Assembly (NCBI RefSeq): GCF_040115645.1
Contig: NC_089571.1
Location: 372,001-436,000 of the forward strand
Source of the DNA: Euwallacea fornicatus
Taxonomy: Eukaryota > Arthropoda > Insecta > Coleoptera > Curculionidae
Reading direction: 5' to 3'
DNA: 64,000 nt
The notes beneath the pieces were generated by a model that was given only the letters and a program-made list of their open reading frames with translations, did no database searches and was not told the DNA's origin. Position 1 is the stretch's first letter. Each line of letters begins with the position of its first letter. The translations under genes were made by a program, and so were the position numbers. Positions 1 through 12,230 of the stretch are shown here, in pieces.

Positions 1-380
1 GTACTCTGATTTTTTCCTTTTTTATTTCTTTTCAAAAAATTATTAATGAACAAAATTCGCACCTGTTCCTCAATGCAACCAACTTTCTACCTCACATAAT
101 TGCAGATAAGGAGATGGCAATGCTACGTATTGCATCGAATTTTTAACAATTTGTATTTGTTTTTTTTTTGCATTTTAAAAGCTCATTTTGCAAATAAATT
201 GCATTTCCCTATGGTCAACCCAAATTTTTTTTACAGAAGCGTCTTAAACGGGGCTCAGAGGACGACTAATCGCTCAGCTATCCAAAACTAATCTGATAAT
301 TTTAACAATGCCGAGATTTTAATTTGCGACACAATATTTATTGCTTCTTAACTGCTATTAATAGTGTTAGGCTTCTAGTA
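1..380. other. AT-rich sequence, no gene seen
   Basis: Poly-T and A-rich tracts are frequent. No convincing ORF, transposon end or RNA gene was recognised. Confidence 0.5.
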
Positions 381-441
381 GGCTATTAATATGGCTATTA
401 ATATGGCTATTAATAGGGCTATTAATAGGGCTATTAATAGG
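381..441. repeat. 12-bp tandem repeat (minisatellite)
   Basis: About five head-to-tail copies of a 12-base unit, GGCTATTAATAT, changing to GGCTATTAATAG in the later units. The two variants occur in blocks (two, then three), as expected from local slippage or unequal exchange. Confidence 0.9.
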
Positions 442-1851
442 ATACTAGAAGTAGTAGTAGATTGTAACTACCTATTTACTAATGTGTAACATTATTAATT
501 ACATTAACATTAGATTTGTATTTATACAATTAAACATGGATACACCCACCGATGCACATAATATGAGCACATGGAATAAAGAGGTTAAGTAGGTGTGCGC
601 ACATACAAAATGGCTCATTTTAATGGAGCCAGTTAAATACAGAGCGATTGTTAATCTATGCGCACAAACTTGAGAAATTATAGCTGACAACAATTTATGA
701 TTAATAGTGGAAAAATGTGTATTAAAACGTTTTTTTTATTTCGGATATAACAATTTATTTCAAATAAAAATATATAAGCCTAAATTTGATAAAATTGAAA
801 ATGCATTCGATACATCATCTATTCGGGTTCACGTGATCATTTTTTTTATGTGTTAACCGTATATTGAAATTCACAGAAATAACTTAGAACAATTAGTATG
901 ATAAATTTCAATGTTATGAAGTTCAGGTTCTTTTATTCTTATTTGCCATAAACTGGTGTCTGCCGAACTAAAGCTGTTTTGCTACATGCATTTTTGTCAC
1001 TAGTAACCACTATTCGTCCTTAGCTAAAATTTCCTAAGCTTAAAAATCACCCCGTATATCGTGAATTACAGCAAAGGCAAGATCATTCCTTCATAAAAGA
1101 TGTATAATTGCAAAGGGGAAAACCAGCAAGCGAACGACAACTTAACACCTATTGAACGCCCTAGTGTATTAACGACGACGATTAACAACCAAGACGTTTT
1201 GACATTAAGTTAATGGATGTTGATCGCACCGATAACTACATTCAGTTGTAACCCATAAATAAATTGCTTGTTGAGACGCACGTCGTAGTAAAATTTGCGA
1301 ACATTATGTAATAGTTTTTTTTCTGAGTAATTTTACAAGATATGGGTAAAGTTGCACAGGAGCCCGAAGAGCATGTGTAAATTTGCACAAAAGGCCCGAG
1401 ACAATATTTTAAATCGTTGAAGTTGCAAACCTTCACGACCGTCTGGATGAAAATCCTTCCGATTACGTACCATTTGACATCCACTGGAAGATATGAGCTC
1501 AATCTCAAACTCAATCACCACATCACAAATAGAGTAGTTTCTACGTGAGCAAAATATAAAAAATCAAATTATCATATACAGAGTTGTGGGCAATTAGAAA
1601 TTAGGCATTCGATTGAAAAGTGCCTCTTTTTTGTCGAAGACCCAATGTATGGGCACAAAATCTTAAACCCACTGTATACTAGTGCAGGGATTTCTGAATA
1701 ACAAATATTTCAAATGTGAATACGCGAGCATACACTTTTGACCATACGCATCTATTTGAATCGATTTTTATTCATAGTTAAATGTTGAATCAAGTTCTAT
1801 AATAACAATATTATTACCATCGGTTTCCCCTCTGTCAGTTTACAAGTTATA
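442..1851. other. No gene seen
   Basis: The sequence has only short ORFs in all frames. A minus-strand ORF at 1333-1521 has no recognisable motif. The stretch ends at the left terminus of FB1. Confidence 0.4.
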
Positions 1852-2399
1852 CAGAGTGTTTCGGAGTTATTGTGCACGCGCCACCAGAGGTTAGAATAGG
1901 TCACAGTGGTTCAGATTCACCAATATATCGTAGACACATCTCGATTCATTCTCGAAATACCAGATGTTCCCCTTTTCGTTACTTAATGACTTAATAGTTA
2001 TCATTTTTGCCCTATTCACTATAACTTATTCAAATTGTGCGGGTAGTCACGTCTTGCTATACACCATGAGATATCACTAACAGAGTTCGTATATTACAGG
2101 TCCGGACTGGGAAATAGCTTTTTTTAGAATTTTTTATGAATTTGAATACCCTGTATATTATTTTCTTTAAAACCATATGGAACCTTCAATAAAGCGGTAA
2201 AAGTCGTTTTTACCACATTAGTTTCATAATTTCCACATATATCATTTTATCTCAACAACAAGACATTTTAAAAAAATTAAAATATTTAATAATTATTCGA
2301 AATAAACGCCATCTTCGTATATAATAGGAAATTATGCCACTCCACACGTTAGTAGAGAACTGACATTGGTTTGACTAGAAGAGTTACTGGACCGTACTT

Positions 2400-2774
2400 C
2401 GAGAATTGCTCGAAAACGTTCTGTTGACCATCCGCCAATGAATGTGGTCTCAGCATGACGGAGTTCCGGTACATTTTACTTGCGACGTGTAAAACCACGT
2501 AAACTTCCAATTTCCTGAAAGTTGGATCGCTCGGAGTCGACCTGTTAACTGGCCGGCCTGGAGTCCAGATCTAATACCTCTCGACTTCTTTTTTTGGAAT
2601 TATCTCAAATTACTAGTTTATGAATCTCTTGTGACAACAGAAGAAGAATTGGTTGGAAAAGTGATGGCTGCAAGTCACTTTATTCTGAAAGGCCCACATG
2701 TTCTTTTTCGAGTCGTTCGGCGTACGACCGCATGTCGGAAAGTTAATGATCGCAATTTCGAACAACTCTCGTAA
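2400..2774 (+). pseudogene. Mariner-like transposase, catalytic C-terminal part, broken
   Basis: One frame from 2445 to the TAA at 2772-2774 reads the second half of a mariner-like transposase: the WSQHDGVPVH block (second catalytic Asp), then PAWSPDLIPLDFFFWNYLK (third catalytic Asp and YLK-type motif), then a C-terminus ending in NFEQLS. One in-frame stop follows the CDV residues near 2490. Upstream of 2445 the frame is lost. No N-terminal domain or first catalytic Asp was found. It lies inside FB1 and probably belongs to an element inserted there. It is non-functional. Confidence 0.8.
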
Positions 2775-3021
2775 TAATTTATTGTTTTTCTTTCCTAATA
2801 ATTACTGTAGAAGTCAAAAATGTAAAAACTCGTAAATTTGAAAACATATGCATTCTTTAACGTTTTTAACAATTTTCTTTTCTAGTGCTTTAACGACTCT
2901 TTTCCGGATATATGTTTCTAAGGCAAAATGACTTTACTTATCGCCCATTATAACCTCCTAAAATTTGGAACATGTTCCTGAAACACCCTATATACGAAGG
3001 GCAATAAGGCAACTTTTGCTG

Positions 3022-3100
3022 AGAGCAAGAAAGTGCATTCAAGCAAATGGCAGTAATTTTAAACGCCTCTTATACCTGTTTATTTTTATTGTGTTGTAAT
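3022..3100 (+). pseudogene. C-terminal tail of a mariner-like transposase
   Basis: The translation RARKCIQANGSNFKRLL matches the usual C-terminal tail of these transposases (R...CI...GG.FEHLL), followed by hydrophobic residues. The rest of that gene is absent. It differs from the tail of the 2400-2774 copy, so it probably belongs to FB1 itself. Confidence 0.6.
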
Positions 3101-3598
3101 TGTTATTATCTAATTTTCTGTTTTCATTATTACAATACAAAGATAGCGCTTATTTAGAACAATATTAAATATTTTAATTTTATTTATGTCGTTTTATTGG
3201 GACAAAATGATACGCCTGGGAATTATGAGACTAATGTGGTAAAGACAGTTTCTAATCCTTTATTCAAGGCTCCATGTGGTTTTAAGGAAAATAATATACA
3301 TGGTGTTCAAATTCATAAAAATTTCTAAAAAACTATTTCCTAGTCCGGACCTACAATTGACAAACTCTATTAATGGCATCTCATAGTGTATGTTAAAACA
3401 TGACTACTCGCAAAATTTTAATTAATGGTAGCGACTGGGTCAAAAGTTATGACTATAAAGTCACTGATTGAAAAAAAGGAAAATGCGCTGTTTCCCGAGA
3501 ATGACTTGAAATTTTCCTACAATATATGGATAAATTTGAATCATCTTGAAATACTCTGACCCCTAGCGCCGTTTGTACAGTCAACTCCGGACACCCTG

Positions 3599-4739
3599 TA
3601 TAAAAAACGTTTTCTTGTAATTGCTGTAATTTAGGAATAATTTAACCGATTCTTTTAAATTGTATAAAATATGAGTTGGTCCCGATTTTTGTAGCACAAT
3701 TTTTATTACATAGTCTACGTCGAGAATAGTGGCTTTCCATATAAAGGATTATCGAAAAACGCCTCGTTGTCGATATGCAGGGTTTTTGAACTTTTAGATT
3801 TTTCCAAGGTTTTATACCAACTTTATTTCAAATTTTGAGATACTAATATGAATTTTTGTGTATACATTATGGCTCATGAAAATCTACACGATTAAAATTA
3901 AAAACTGTTATGAAAATATACAGGTCAGTCCACTTCCGGTGGGCAGAGCTCTTTTGATCAAATTTAAATTTCCTCTAATTTTTTTAAAATTTTTTCCAAC
4001 TTAAATTTTCTTCATATCTGGTAGTTTTACTGAATTATTTGTATAACTGTTATTCAGAATTGTTTTCACAGTTGTAAAAGAAGTACTTATAATCCTGGTA
4101 TTCCCATCACCCTATCTTACCCTTATGGAACGTGTTTTTTCCGGCACTGTATAACATATTGTGCAACCAGTGCACAATATAACATATTTTTGCATTTCGA
4201 ATTGAAAAACCTAAATAAAAAAGACTAAACTTCGAACCAAATTTGAATTAAATTGTACGTGCAATGAAAAAAGTGTTAGATATTAAAAAAAATGGAAGTG
4301 ATAAAAGAGGTTCTAAATGAAGGACGATTAGAAGGGTAAATGTGGACCTGACTGCCGGAAGGGAGTTTACAGCGGGTTGCAGACTGCAATCGTATAAAAC
4401 ATAAAGAGTAATGTGTGTACGAAATTTCAATTTAATATTTGAAAAACTGAAAAAGCGATGAAATAAAACCTTTAAAAAATCTGGCATGGACAAACACCCC
4501 GTATGTCGATAGTGAAGCTTATTTAAAATATATTTTATACGTATGATAAATTAATGTTATTTTTCGACGGGATTAAAATTTTTCCACAAAGCAGTTAATC
4601 GCTCTATAGGCATAAAATAGGGGTGACGTCATAAAAATGTATCACTATTAGATATGTCAAAAATCGTTAATTGTGATTGTACACTTCGCACCAAAATTGC
4701 GTTCAACTTAAAGTCACTTTTTTCCCGAGTCAGAGGCTC
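3599..4739. other. No gene seen
   Basis: AT-rich sequence with no element pair I could resolve and no recognisable coding sequence. A short repeat (TGTGCAACCAGTGCACAATATAAC area) lies at 4140-4190. A minus-strand ORF at 4248-4493 has no known motif. Confidence 0.35.
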
Positions 4740-5068
4740 AAATTTAATATTTTTATTCTTATTTGTAGCTAGTTCGACAGGGAATGGCTCTGCCAAGGGA
4801 AGGGACCCAAGTGTCCCCCTCTGATTTTAATTAAATTTTGCAGAGAATTAGTTTAGACCTATCTAAAAAGAGTGATGCATATTTTACGCGTCATGTTCAA
4901 GATTTAAGGGTTAAAACCCCCCCAAAGCTACGCCAATTTTACGTTTTTTGATGATATCTTTGGATTCAGATGAGTTAAAACAACATAGAAAACAGCAAAA
5001 TGTCCCTTTTTCAATTCGCTCTTGACCTGTCAAGGATCGGAAAAAAAATATATATATATACATATATA

Positions 5069-6478
5069 CAGGGTGGGCCACGAGTAACGCCTCGGAATTT
5101 CATGACAAAGCCAAGAGATTTTTTGACTGTTTTTTTTTTGAGGTGTATACAGACTAACTAGAGCTATATTTTAAAATTATTTTCAAGGTATACAGAGTGT
5201 CCCAAACACATATAATTGATCAAAGTTGCATTTTTTTAAAATGGGATCCCCTGTATATTATATAATTTTTGAACTCGACCATTAAAATAAAATTAAGTTG
5301 TATTAAGGTTTATGGTATCCAACTCTAGCAGTTTTTGAAATAATTCAGTTTTTGTCAAGATGCAAGATAATTTTCAACACCCAATCTCTCATCCCATATT
5401 TAAGTTTTTAAAACAAAATTTTAATAGGAAACCGTCAAGGGATCAAATTTTGTACTGTAAGTTTCAAAAAGTCGGCGAATTGTACAGGGTGTTCTAAAAA
5501 TAGCGCCAAATTCATTCAACTTTCAACTGTTAATAACTTTTTAATTTAAATGGAACTCCCGGTATGTTGTGTTACTGTTAGATGCCAAATTTGCTTATCT
5601 ATCGAATATCATTAGGATTCCCTGTACCTAGCTCTTCTCATTTTCGCTAAAAACATACATTTTTATAAAAATATCCAAATCCCCAATTTTAACATTATGC
5701 CATATGAAATTACTAATATATCCATGCAATTTAATTATTTACTTGCGTATATTTGTATATTACAATTTTAACAATATTAACAAAAAGCAGAAAACTAAAT
5801 ATAATTAACAAAAATTATATCAGGTGTTCTCCATGATGACCATTTTCTTCTATGCATATTTTGATTCTTTCTTCAAAAGATTTTCCGAGATTTTCTAGCA
5901 TTTGTGGCGTAATAGAGGTAAAAACATTTCTAATTCTTATTTTCATATCATCAGTCGTGGTAGGAGGAATCTTATAAACTTCATTTTCTACATACCCCCA
6001 TAAAAAATAATCCATGGGGGTAAGGTCAGGTGATCTAGCTTTTTAGATTTTTAGAACACCCTGTACAATTCGCCAACTTTTTGAAACTTACAGTACAAAA
6101 TTTGGTCCCTTGATGGTTTCCTATTAAAATTTTGTTTTAAAAACTTAAATATGGGATGAGAGATTGGGTGTTGAAAATTATCTTGCATCTTGACAAAAAC
6201 TGAATTATTTCAAAAACTGCTAGAGTTGGATACCATAAACCTTAATACAACTTAATTTTATTTTAATGGTCGAGTTTAAAAATTATACAATATACAGGGG
6301 ATCCCATTTAAAAAAATGCAACTTTGATCAATTACATGTGTTTGGGACACTCTGTATACCTTGAAAATAATTTTAAAATGTAGCTCTAGTTAGTCTGTAT
6401 ACACCTCAAAAAGGAAACAGTTAAAAAATCTCTTGGCTTTGTCATGAAATTCCGAGGCGTTACTCGTGGCCCACCCTG
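5069..6478. mobile_element. FB2: palindromic mariner-like element
   Basis: The ends are TA-CAGGGTGGGCCACGAG and CTCGTGGCCCACCCTG-TA. The arms 5069-5501 and 6047-6478 (433 and 432 bp) are closely matched inverted copies. Each arm holds two further terminus-like motifs: CAGAGTGTCCC 124 bp in, and CAGGGTGTTCTAAAAAT at its inner edge. The inner motifs face each other around a 545-bp centre, so the centre may be a separate small element nested in a palindrome. The centre carries a transposase C-terminal fragment. FB2 sits within the left inverted repeat of the large transposon. Confidence 0.85.
5815..6046 (-). pseudogene. Mariner-like transposase C-terminal fragment
   Basis: Reading from 6046 down, the fragment begins exactly at the arm boundary with the SRSPDLTPMDYFLWGYVEN motif, which holds the third catalytic residue block. 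It runs uninterrupted to a stop at 5815, ending in GHHGEHLI, the family C-terminus. About 75 residues remain of a protein that is normally about 340-350. The helix-turn-helix region and the first two catalytic Asp residues are missing. It cannot encode an active enzyme. Confidence 0.85.
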
Positions 6479-6992
6479 TATATTGTTTAGGATTTAATAA
6501 TTATTTTATTATTATTATTTTTTTATTTTGTCATGATATAGGAGTGATGTATTCCCTGCGTTATGCCTATGGCTAGCGTTATCTTGCAGGGTGGAATCAC
6601 AATGCTGCTCTGAAGATTAAGCATAAGGTGCCTTGTCGGCAAGAATTTTCCTAGCGATATTCCTTATGATTTATGAAGAGCAGTGTTTGCCTCTAGTGAC
6701 GGAACCTTTAATAAAGAACGAAATCCTGCATAATAACTGCTTTATGCTATGCTGGACAGTTTTTAATTGCACTCTAGTCAGGGTACGCCCATGGTTAGTG
6801 CCCAGTGTTTTTAAGAATGGAAAGACGTCTTCGTCGCTCTCTTTCTTTTAGTGTCGTCACAAAGAAGCTGTACATGCGCGACTCTGTTAACAAGTAAAAA
6901 TATGCAAGTTTTAAGAAAGAAGCTTCGAGTTTATACTAAAAAAAAGGGGAAATAACTTTATATTAACCTCCAATTTTACATATATTTTTTCG
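6479..6992. other. Unplaced 500-bp insert beside FB2
   Basis: This segment has no counterpart in the right inverted repeat of the large transposon, so it is part of the inserted material or an older insertion. No coding motif was recognised. The ORF at 6633-6851 is not convincing. Confidence 0.4.
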
Positions 6993-7439
6993 AAAATTTC
7001 ATTTGGCTTTGACCCTGTTTTTACACGCGTCGAGCTATCTCGTTCAATTTTTTACCATTTTATATAGGAAACATTTCTCAATAGAACGGTGCAAAGCAGA
7101 ACGCGATACAACGTTTCTAACAAACATTATAATTGTTTATACAAAAGTGTGCACGTCATGTTCGACCGCTTATAACTTCAGAATCGCAGACCGCAGAAGA
7201 AAATTTCTCATTACAAATAAGGACTGATTTAATGAGTATTAAAGAACGGTATCGACGAAATTATATTTTTAATTAAAAATTATGTTGAAATTCTCCCTGT
7301 AGATGACAAGTATCGCATTATGCGTGGTGCATCAGCGCAGGGCACTTTTCCATATGGAAATAATTTAGTAGAAAATATTTCATTGGTATCTATGGATTAT
7401 GTGTTGTGCAGTGCTGATATCCATCGAAAGAATGTTTGA

Positions 7440-8955
7440 AACATAAATTTTTCTTAAGCCAAGAACATTTAATTGCCGCAACTCGGTCACGTAAATCGCA
7501 TTTTGAAGAAATCGTGTGGAAAGCGCGTTCTACAGGATCTTCAAATTGGGCTGGCCTTTCTTCAATACATCCACTTTTAAACCATGAACATCTGAAAAGA
7601 TTAGTGAATCTTGGCGATTACAGCTGATTATGAACAAGGGACTGGGATTTCATCAAATTATTTTTTTCGTATAAATTTATATCATAGTTACGTAATAATA
7701 CAGAATCTGAGGAGTTTCTAACGAGATTTTTCCAAACTCGGAATCCAAAAACATCTAGGGGTGTGTCACTCCTGCTGCACCAGCAGGCACGGTGAGTACT
7801 TTAATCTCGTTATGATCAACAGCTATGTCTCTCAAAACAGCAGGGCTGAACTCCAGGAATCTAAGAGCAAAAGTGATTTTTGTCCCCTGTTTGGTATGAA
7901 TACTTCTGTTATCCACGTTTTAAAATGTTCACTTGTTAATTTTCCAGATTTGGATGCTAAAATGAGGACATTTTCTGGGTTTCTCCTCTATTCGAGGTCC
8001 AAATCCGCCGCTAGATTCATATAAAACTATTAATAACGGCGACATAAGCTTTCCACCAGCGGATATGAATGGCTGAATTGTATGACTACGGACATTTTTG
8101 ATTGTACAATATTTTCTACGTGCTTTCCTCCTCCAATGCATAAGGTACGTCCTGTATGCAGCTCTAAATTGAAGCCACTTTGGTCAGAGTTGTATTCATC
8201 ATCATATCCATAAGGACCCATTTCGTTCTCAATAGCATCCACAAATTCGTTTGCTTTTCTAATTATTACGTGTTGCTCTATCAAGTTCTTCTTGGTGATA
8301 AATTTAAATTTTATTATTTTTCTGGAAACGATACGATGACGACGCTTAATTGTTTTTATCCAGTGGTCAGAAGCTTTGAAAGCAGTATTATCTGATCCAA
8401 TATGTCTATTTGCCTCTAAAGCTCATCGGCGAATGTCTATGTCATGATTTCTAATGCTTCCATGAAACTATTTAAAGTAAATTGCGATATTTTTGCAAAC
8501 TTTTCTCTGTGAATCCCCCTCCTTGACTCATAGCATATTTCCAACATTTCAATTGCTTTCCCGATAGTACTTCTTGAAAGTTTTTCTACACTGTAGATAT
8601 TTCTGAATTACCATTTTTTCCCGATTTCCAATGTTCTACGGCTCTTTCCTTCTAATCGAAATTCAATGTCTTTGGTACAAACACTTTCCAAACTAGAATC
8701 GCTATCATCTAAGTGATATCTTTGAATCTCTCCTCCATCTTCTATAATTTCCAGCTCGTGCGCTTCAGGCGGATCATCAAAACCAAGAGTATCTTGTGTT
8801 TCAAATTCAGAAAATACATCACTACGGGTTTGTTCAAGAATACCTTCTAGTTCTTTGGTGTTAGGGTGGTTTTCCCAAATGATACAACCGTATCTCGACG
8901 AACACCGCTTTATTTTATCGGGTTCGGAAATCGAATGCTTGTCCCACCATACCAA
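7440..8955 (-). pseudogene. DDE transposase pseudogene of the large transposon
   Basis: On the minus strand, 8284-8030 reads a block with YNSDQSGFNLELHTGRTL (probable first catalytic Asp) and then a GGKHVEN..VQS stretch. After a frameshift near 8090 it continues in the 8141-7929 frame (IQPFISAGGKLMSPLL..GGFGPRIEE). A LLLLDSW block (probable second Asp) follows near 7840. Upstream, 8955-8608 is a 115-residue acidic ORF (FDDPPEAHELEIIEDGGE) that may be the N-terminal part of the same protein. The family resembles CENP-B/pogo-type DDE_1 proteins, but I cannot place it firmly. At least two frameshifts and several stops make it non-functional. It lies between the long inverted repeats, which fits it being the element's own transposase. 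Confidence 0.6.
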
Positions 8956-10051
8956 AAATGCATCGGGGTCATCCCCGAGTGCATCTGCTTATCTTCCCCA
9001 GAAAGTACCTAAATATTCCACATTCTTCCCCTGCTTGCAACCCTGTATCATTTATTTCACACTTGCGTTAATGCGAACTGATGAGTAAATCTGCCATCGC
9101 TTTCTCGTCTTATGTTTGAAGCGGATGATGACCAGATCTCCTTATCCTTCGCGATCAATGATTTATTCTACTGAGTGTAAGTGTGGGTCAATTCCTAAAG
9201 TAAAAAGTAACAATAATTGTTATTGATAGGTAATAGTTATAACATTAGCTATTTCTCGTTCCATTTCTGTTACCAGTGTATTTGGAAGATTTAGGGCACT
9301 GTGCGCAATTGATAACAATAGATTCACTATATTAACTAGATTCATCAACATAGTGCATTCTCAAATGTTGCTAATCACTATATGAACATTTACTTTTAAA
9401 TACAGGTCCATATGAAAATGTCTCTTTATATACCATCAGGTCATTCTTGTTTATTACCACTATTTACTTATAATGCAGGATTGTCCCAAAAACACTAAAT
9501 AAGATCAATTAAGACGACTTATGGATACATTCATTATTGACATATGTACATAATTTATGTGTAATATATTTTTATACATTTTGTATAAATTGAGTATTGA
9601 GATTATTTAGTTTGAATTGCATATTTTTAATTTTATTAAAATAATTTGGTGAATGAGATGTAATGTATTTTTCCTCTTATTCTCATTTTTCTTTATTATT
9701 TTAAATAGAGGCGGATCAAAGAAACAGATCTACAGACGATTTTTACTTCTGTTTTAAAAAACATCCCTTTATAACAAAGGATTTAATTTTTTAAAAATTA
9801 TTGTAATGATTGGGGGTGCTTGCCCCCACTATAAATTTCATGATTAGGATTCGGATCAGTGGAACGTGTTCTCTTTAGAACTCTGTTTATGACGTAGTGA
9901 TAATTGTTGAGAATAGTCAGTTTTTAACTTCTGTATACGTTTCTACAGGACAAAAGCGAACAATATTATTTATGCGAATCATATGATACCACCTGGGCCA
10001 AAGGTCGATGTATAATAATTACATCATTAGTAGTTATTAAATAAAGCTTTA
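8956..10051. other. Non-coding part of the large transposon
   Basis: No further coding block was recognised between the transposase remnant and the right inverted repeat. The stretch is AT-rich and may include diverged 5' coding sequence. Confidence 0.35.
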
Positions 10052-10600
10052 CTTATTATGAGAAATTCTCTTCTGCGATCTGCTTTTCTGAAGTTATAAA
10101 AGGTCGAACATGACGTGTACACTTTTATATAAACAATTATAACGTTTGTTAGAAACGTTGTATCGCGTTCTGCTTTGCACCACTCTATTGAGAAATGTTT
10201 TCTCTATAAAATGATAAAAAATTGAACGAGATAGCTGGACGCGTGTAAAAACGGGGCCAAAACAAAATAAATTTTCGAAAAAAAAAAAAAAAATTCCGGA
10301 CCTTGACAGGTCGTTGATGAATCGAAAAGGAAACATTTTGTTCTTTTTTTCATTGTTTTAACTCATCTGGACTAAAAGATATTGTCAAAAAACGAGAAAT
10401 TGGCGAAACTTTGGGGATAGTTTTCACCCCTTAAACCTCGAAGATGACGCACAAAATATACTCACTCTTTTTAGATAGGTCTAAACTAATTATCTGTAAA
10501 ATTTCATTAAAATCGGGAAAGGGGGGCACTAGGGTCTCTTCCCTTGTTAGTGTCATTCCTGAAGAACGAAGTTCCAATTTTTAAGAAAATTATTAAAACA

Positions 10601-11358
10601 AGTGACTGGCTCGCGAGACAGCTGAAGTTGACATTGACCGAAGTTTTTGTAATACATCAATTTTGATGTGACCTGTATTATCTACTGGGTCAAATCTCAA
10701 TCTTAACCACTATTCGCTTTACAAACAATAAAAAAATAAGTTATTTGTACAGAAATAAAATATGTATAAAGAGGTTCGGGGCACTGGCACCGTCATAGTT
10801 CACGAAATTCATGAGATTTTTTAAATGTTTAAAACTGGAATTTTCCAGTTCTGAATCATTAATTCGCTCTGGTAATCGTAATTTTTGTCCATAACAACAT
10901 ATGTAAACAGCTCACATTTATGACTAAGGATTAGAGATGTAATTTTTAATTATCCTGGACTAAACCAGTAATTTAATCTTGCCTATTGAAGTATAATAAT
11001 TTTTTACCCATCACTAGCTTTAAAAGACACAATTATTGCCTGCGCCAGATTACTGCGAAGTACGTTTTCACGTCTTTTTTAAAAATAGTTTAATAAGTAA
11101 ATAATAAACGTTTTCATCATTCCCTTTGACATTTTATTAATGGTTGGCATGAAAATTCATGTGAAACGAAACTTTCACCTAAAATTGTAATTTTATTAAA
11201 TCCAATTAACTTTAGTAGTGGAAAAAGTCGTATAGCTATAGCTATATGACTTTTTCGTCATCAGTATTTCATCATGTGTATACTTCACGTCTTAAATTAG
11301 TGATTTCAGTTTCACATTTTAGTTACAATGCCGTTCTTGACCACCTTGAGGTGCAATA
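10601..11358. other. No gene seen
   Basis: Contains a short perfect hairpin near 11229-11253 (AAAAAGTCGTATAGCTATAGC and its inverted copy) but no recognisable gene or paired element ends. Confidence 0.4.
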
Positions 11359-12230
11359 CAGGGTGTCCAACGAATCTGGGCCACTATCCGTATCTTGGAA
11401 ACTATGACTAGGAAAAAGTTGTAACTTGGGCATAATATTATAGTGGAGGTAATCTATTGATTTAAAATATTTTCATGAAAATACCACCCGTCTGGGAAAA
11501 TACAAAATTTCGAAAAAAGGTTTTTATTTTTTTCTGGACTCATTTGAAGAGGTAATTGAAAATGGCTGGCACATTTTCGTAGTCACTTTTTCTCCTCGAC
11601 AACGTGACAGTATCAAATTTAGAATCCGACGTTTCGATTTTCCGGAACCATCATCAACTTTATTTTTTTTTTGTGGGCGCCATCTCGGATTTTCACATTT
11701 TTGGATTCAGCTTCCTTTGCGATTACGATGATGTATCACATGTTAAAATTCGGACTTACCGTTTAATAGAAATATCACAAATCCTGTTTGTTGACTGACA
11801 CTGACATGTTGTCGAGGAAACAAAGTGACTACGAAAATGTGCCAGCCATTTTCAATTATCTCTTCAAACGTGGCCAGAAAAAAATATAAACCTTTTTTCG
11901 AAATTTCGTGTTTTCCCGGATATTTCCGGGAGTAATCGAAATTTTATAAATCTTCAAACGTCATCTTAAAAAGCTCGAAAATACGTAACTTTATCCTAAT
12001 TTAACCGGCCTTGTAGCTCTTCAAATAACCGAGATCCCCATGGTTGTGCTCGTAAAACGAATACCCTGTATAAGGTGTTCTATTTAAAATAAGCGAGTTG
12101 ACATTAATTTCCGGTATAACCGGAGGTGGTATAAGATCACCTCCACTTTAGTATGATGCCCAAGTTTCAACTTTTCCCTAGTCATAGTTTCCAGGATACG
12201 GATAGTGTCTCGTATTCGTTGGACATTCTG
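11359..12230. mobile_element. FB5a: palindromic mariner-like MITE, 872 bp
   Basis: The ends are TA-CAGGGTGTCCAACGAAT and ATTCGTTGGACATTCTG-TA. The outer arms share the ATACGGATAGTG / AACTATGACTAGG / GTATGATGCCCAAG block. A second inner inverted pair lies at about 11497-11600 and 11803-11915 (TGGCTGGCACATTTTCGTAG and its inverted copy). No transposase fragment was found. The outer arms are shared with FB5b and FB5c while the centre differs, so one terminus carries different interiors. Confidence 0.85.

Larger units (their letters stand above)
1852..3598. mobile_element. FB1: long-inverted-repeat mariner-like element
   Basis: The left end reads TA-CAGAGTGTTTCGG and the right end CCGGACACCCTG-TA. 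The outer arms (about 1852-2090 and 3360-3598) are diverged inverted copies, and a better-matched inner arm pair lies at about 2100-2280 and 3170-3355 (TCCGGACTGGGAAATAG against CTATTTCCTAGTCCGGA). The middle holds two different transposase remnants on the plus strand, at 2400-2774 and 3022-3100. A terminus-like CACCCTATA near 2981 lies between them. I infer that a second mariner-like element inserted into FB1 and that both then decayed. The terminal motif recurs at 1961 (CAGATGTTCC), 109 bp inside the end. Confidence 0.75.
4740..10600. mobile_element. Large DNA transposon with long inverted repeats, interrupted
   Basis: Left-side blocks 4740-5045 and about 6993-7226 reappear in inverted order and orientation at about 10290-10600 and 10052-10279. 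One pair is GACCTGTCAAGG near 5025 against CCTTGACAGGTC near 10300. Another is CGATACAACG near 7104 against CGTTGTATCG near 10156. On the right side the two blocks are continuous. On the left they are split by about 1.9 kb holding FB2 (5069-6478) plus about 500 bp of unplaced sequence. The centre holds a minus-strand DDE transposase pseudogene at 7440-8955. The exact termini and target duplication could not be fixed by eye. Confidence 0.65.

Noticed and set aside
381..441. Tandem 12-bp repeat as a CRISPR-like array
   Set aside because: No spacers; the units are directly adjacent, and the DNA is clearly eukaryotic.
1242..1521. Two overlapping minus-strand ORFs (90 and 62 codons)
   Set aside because: No known motif, they overlap in different frames, and no splice or promoter evidence supports either.
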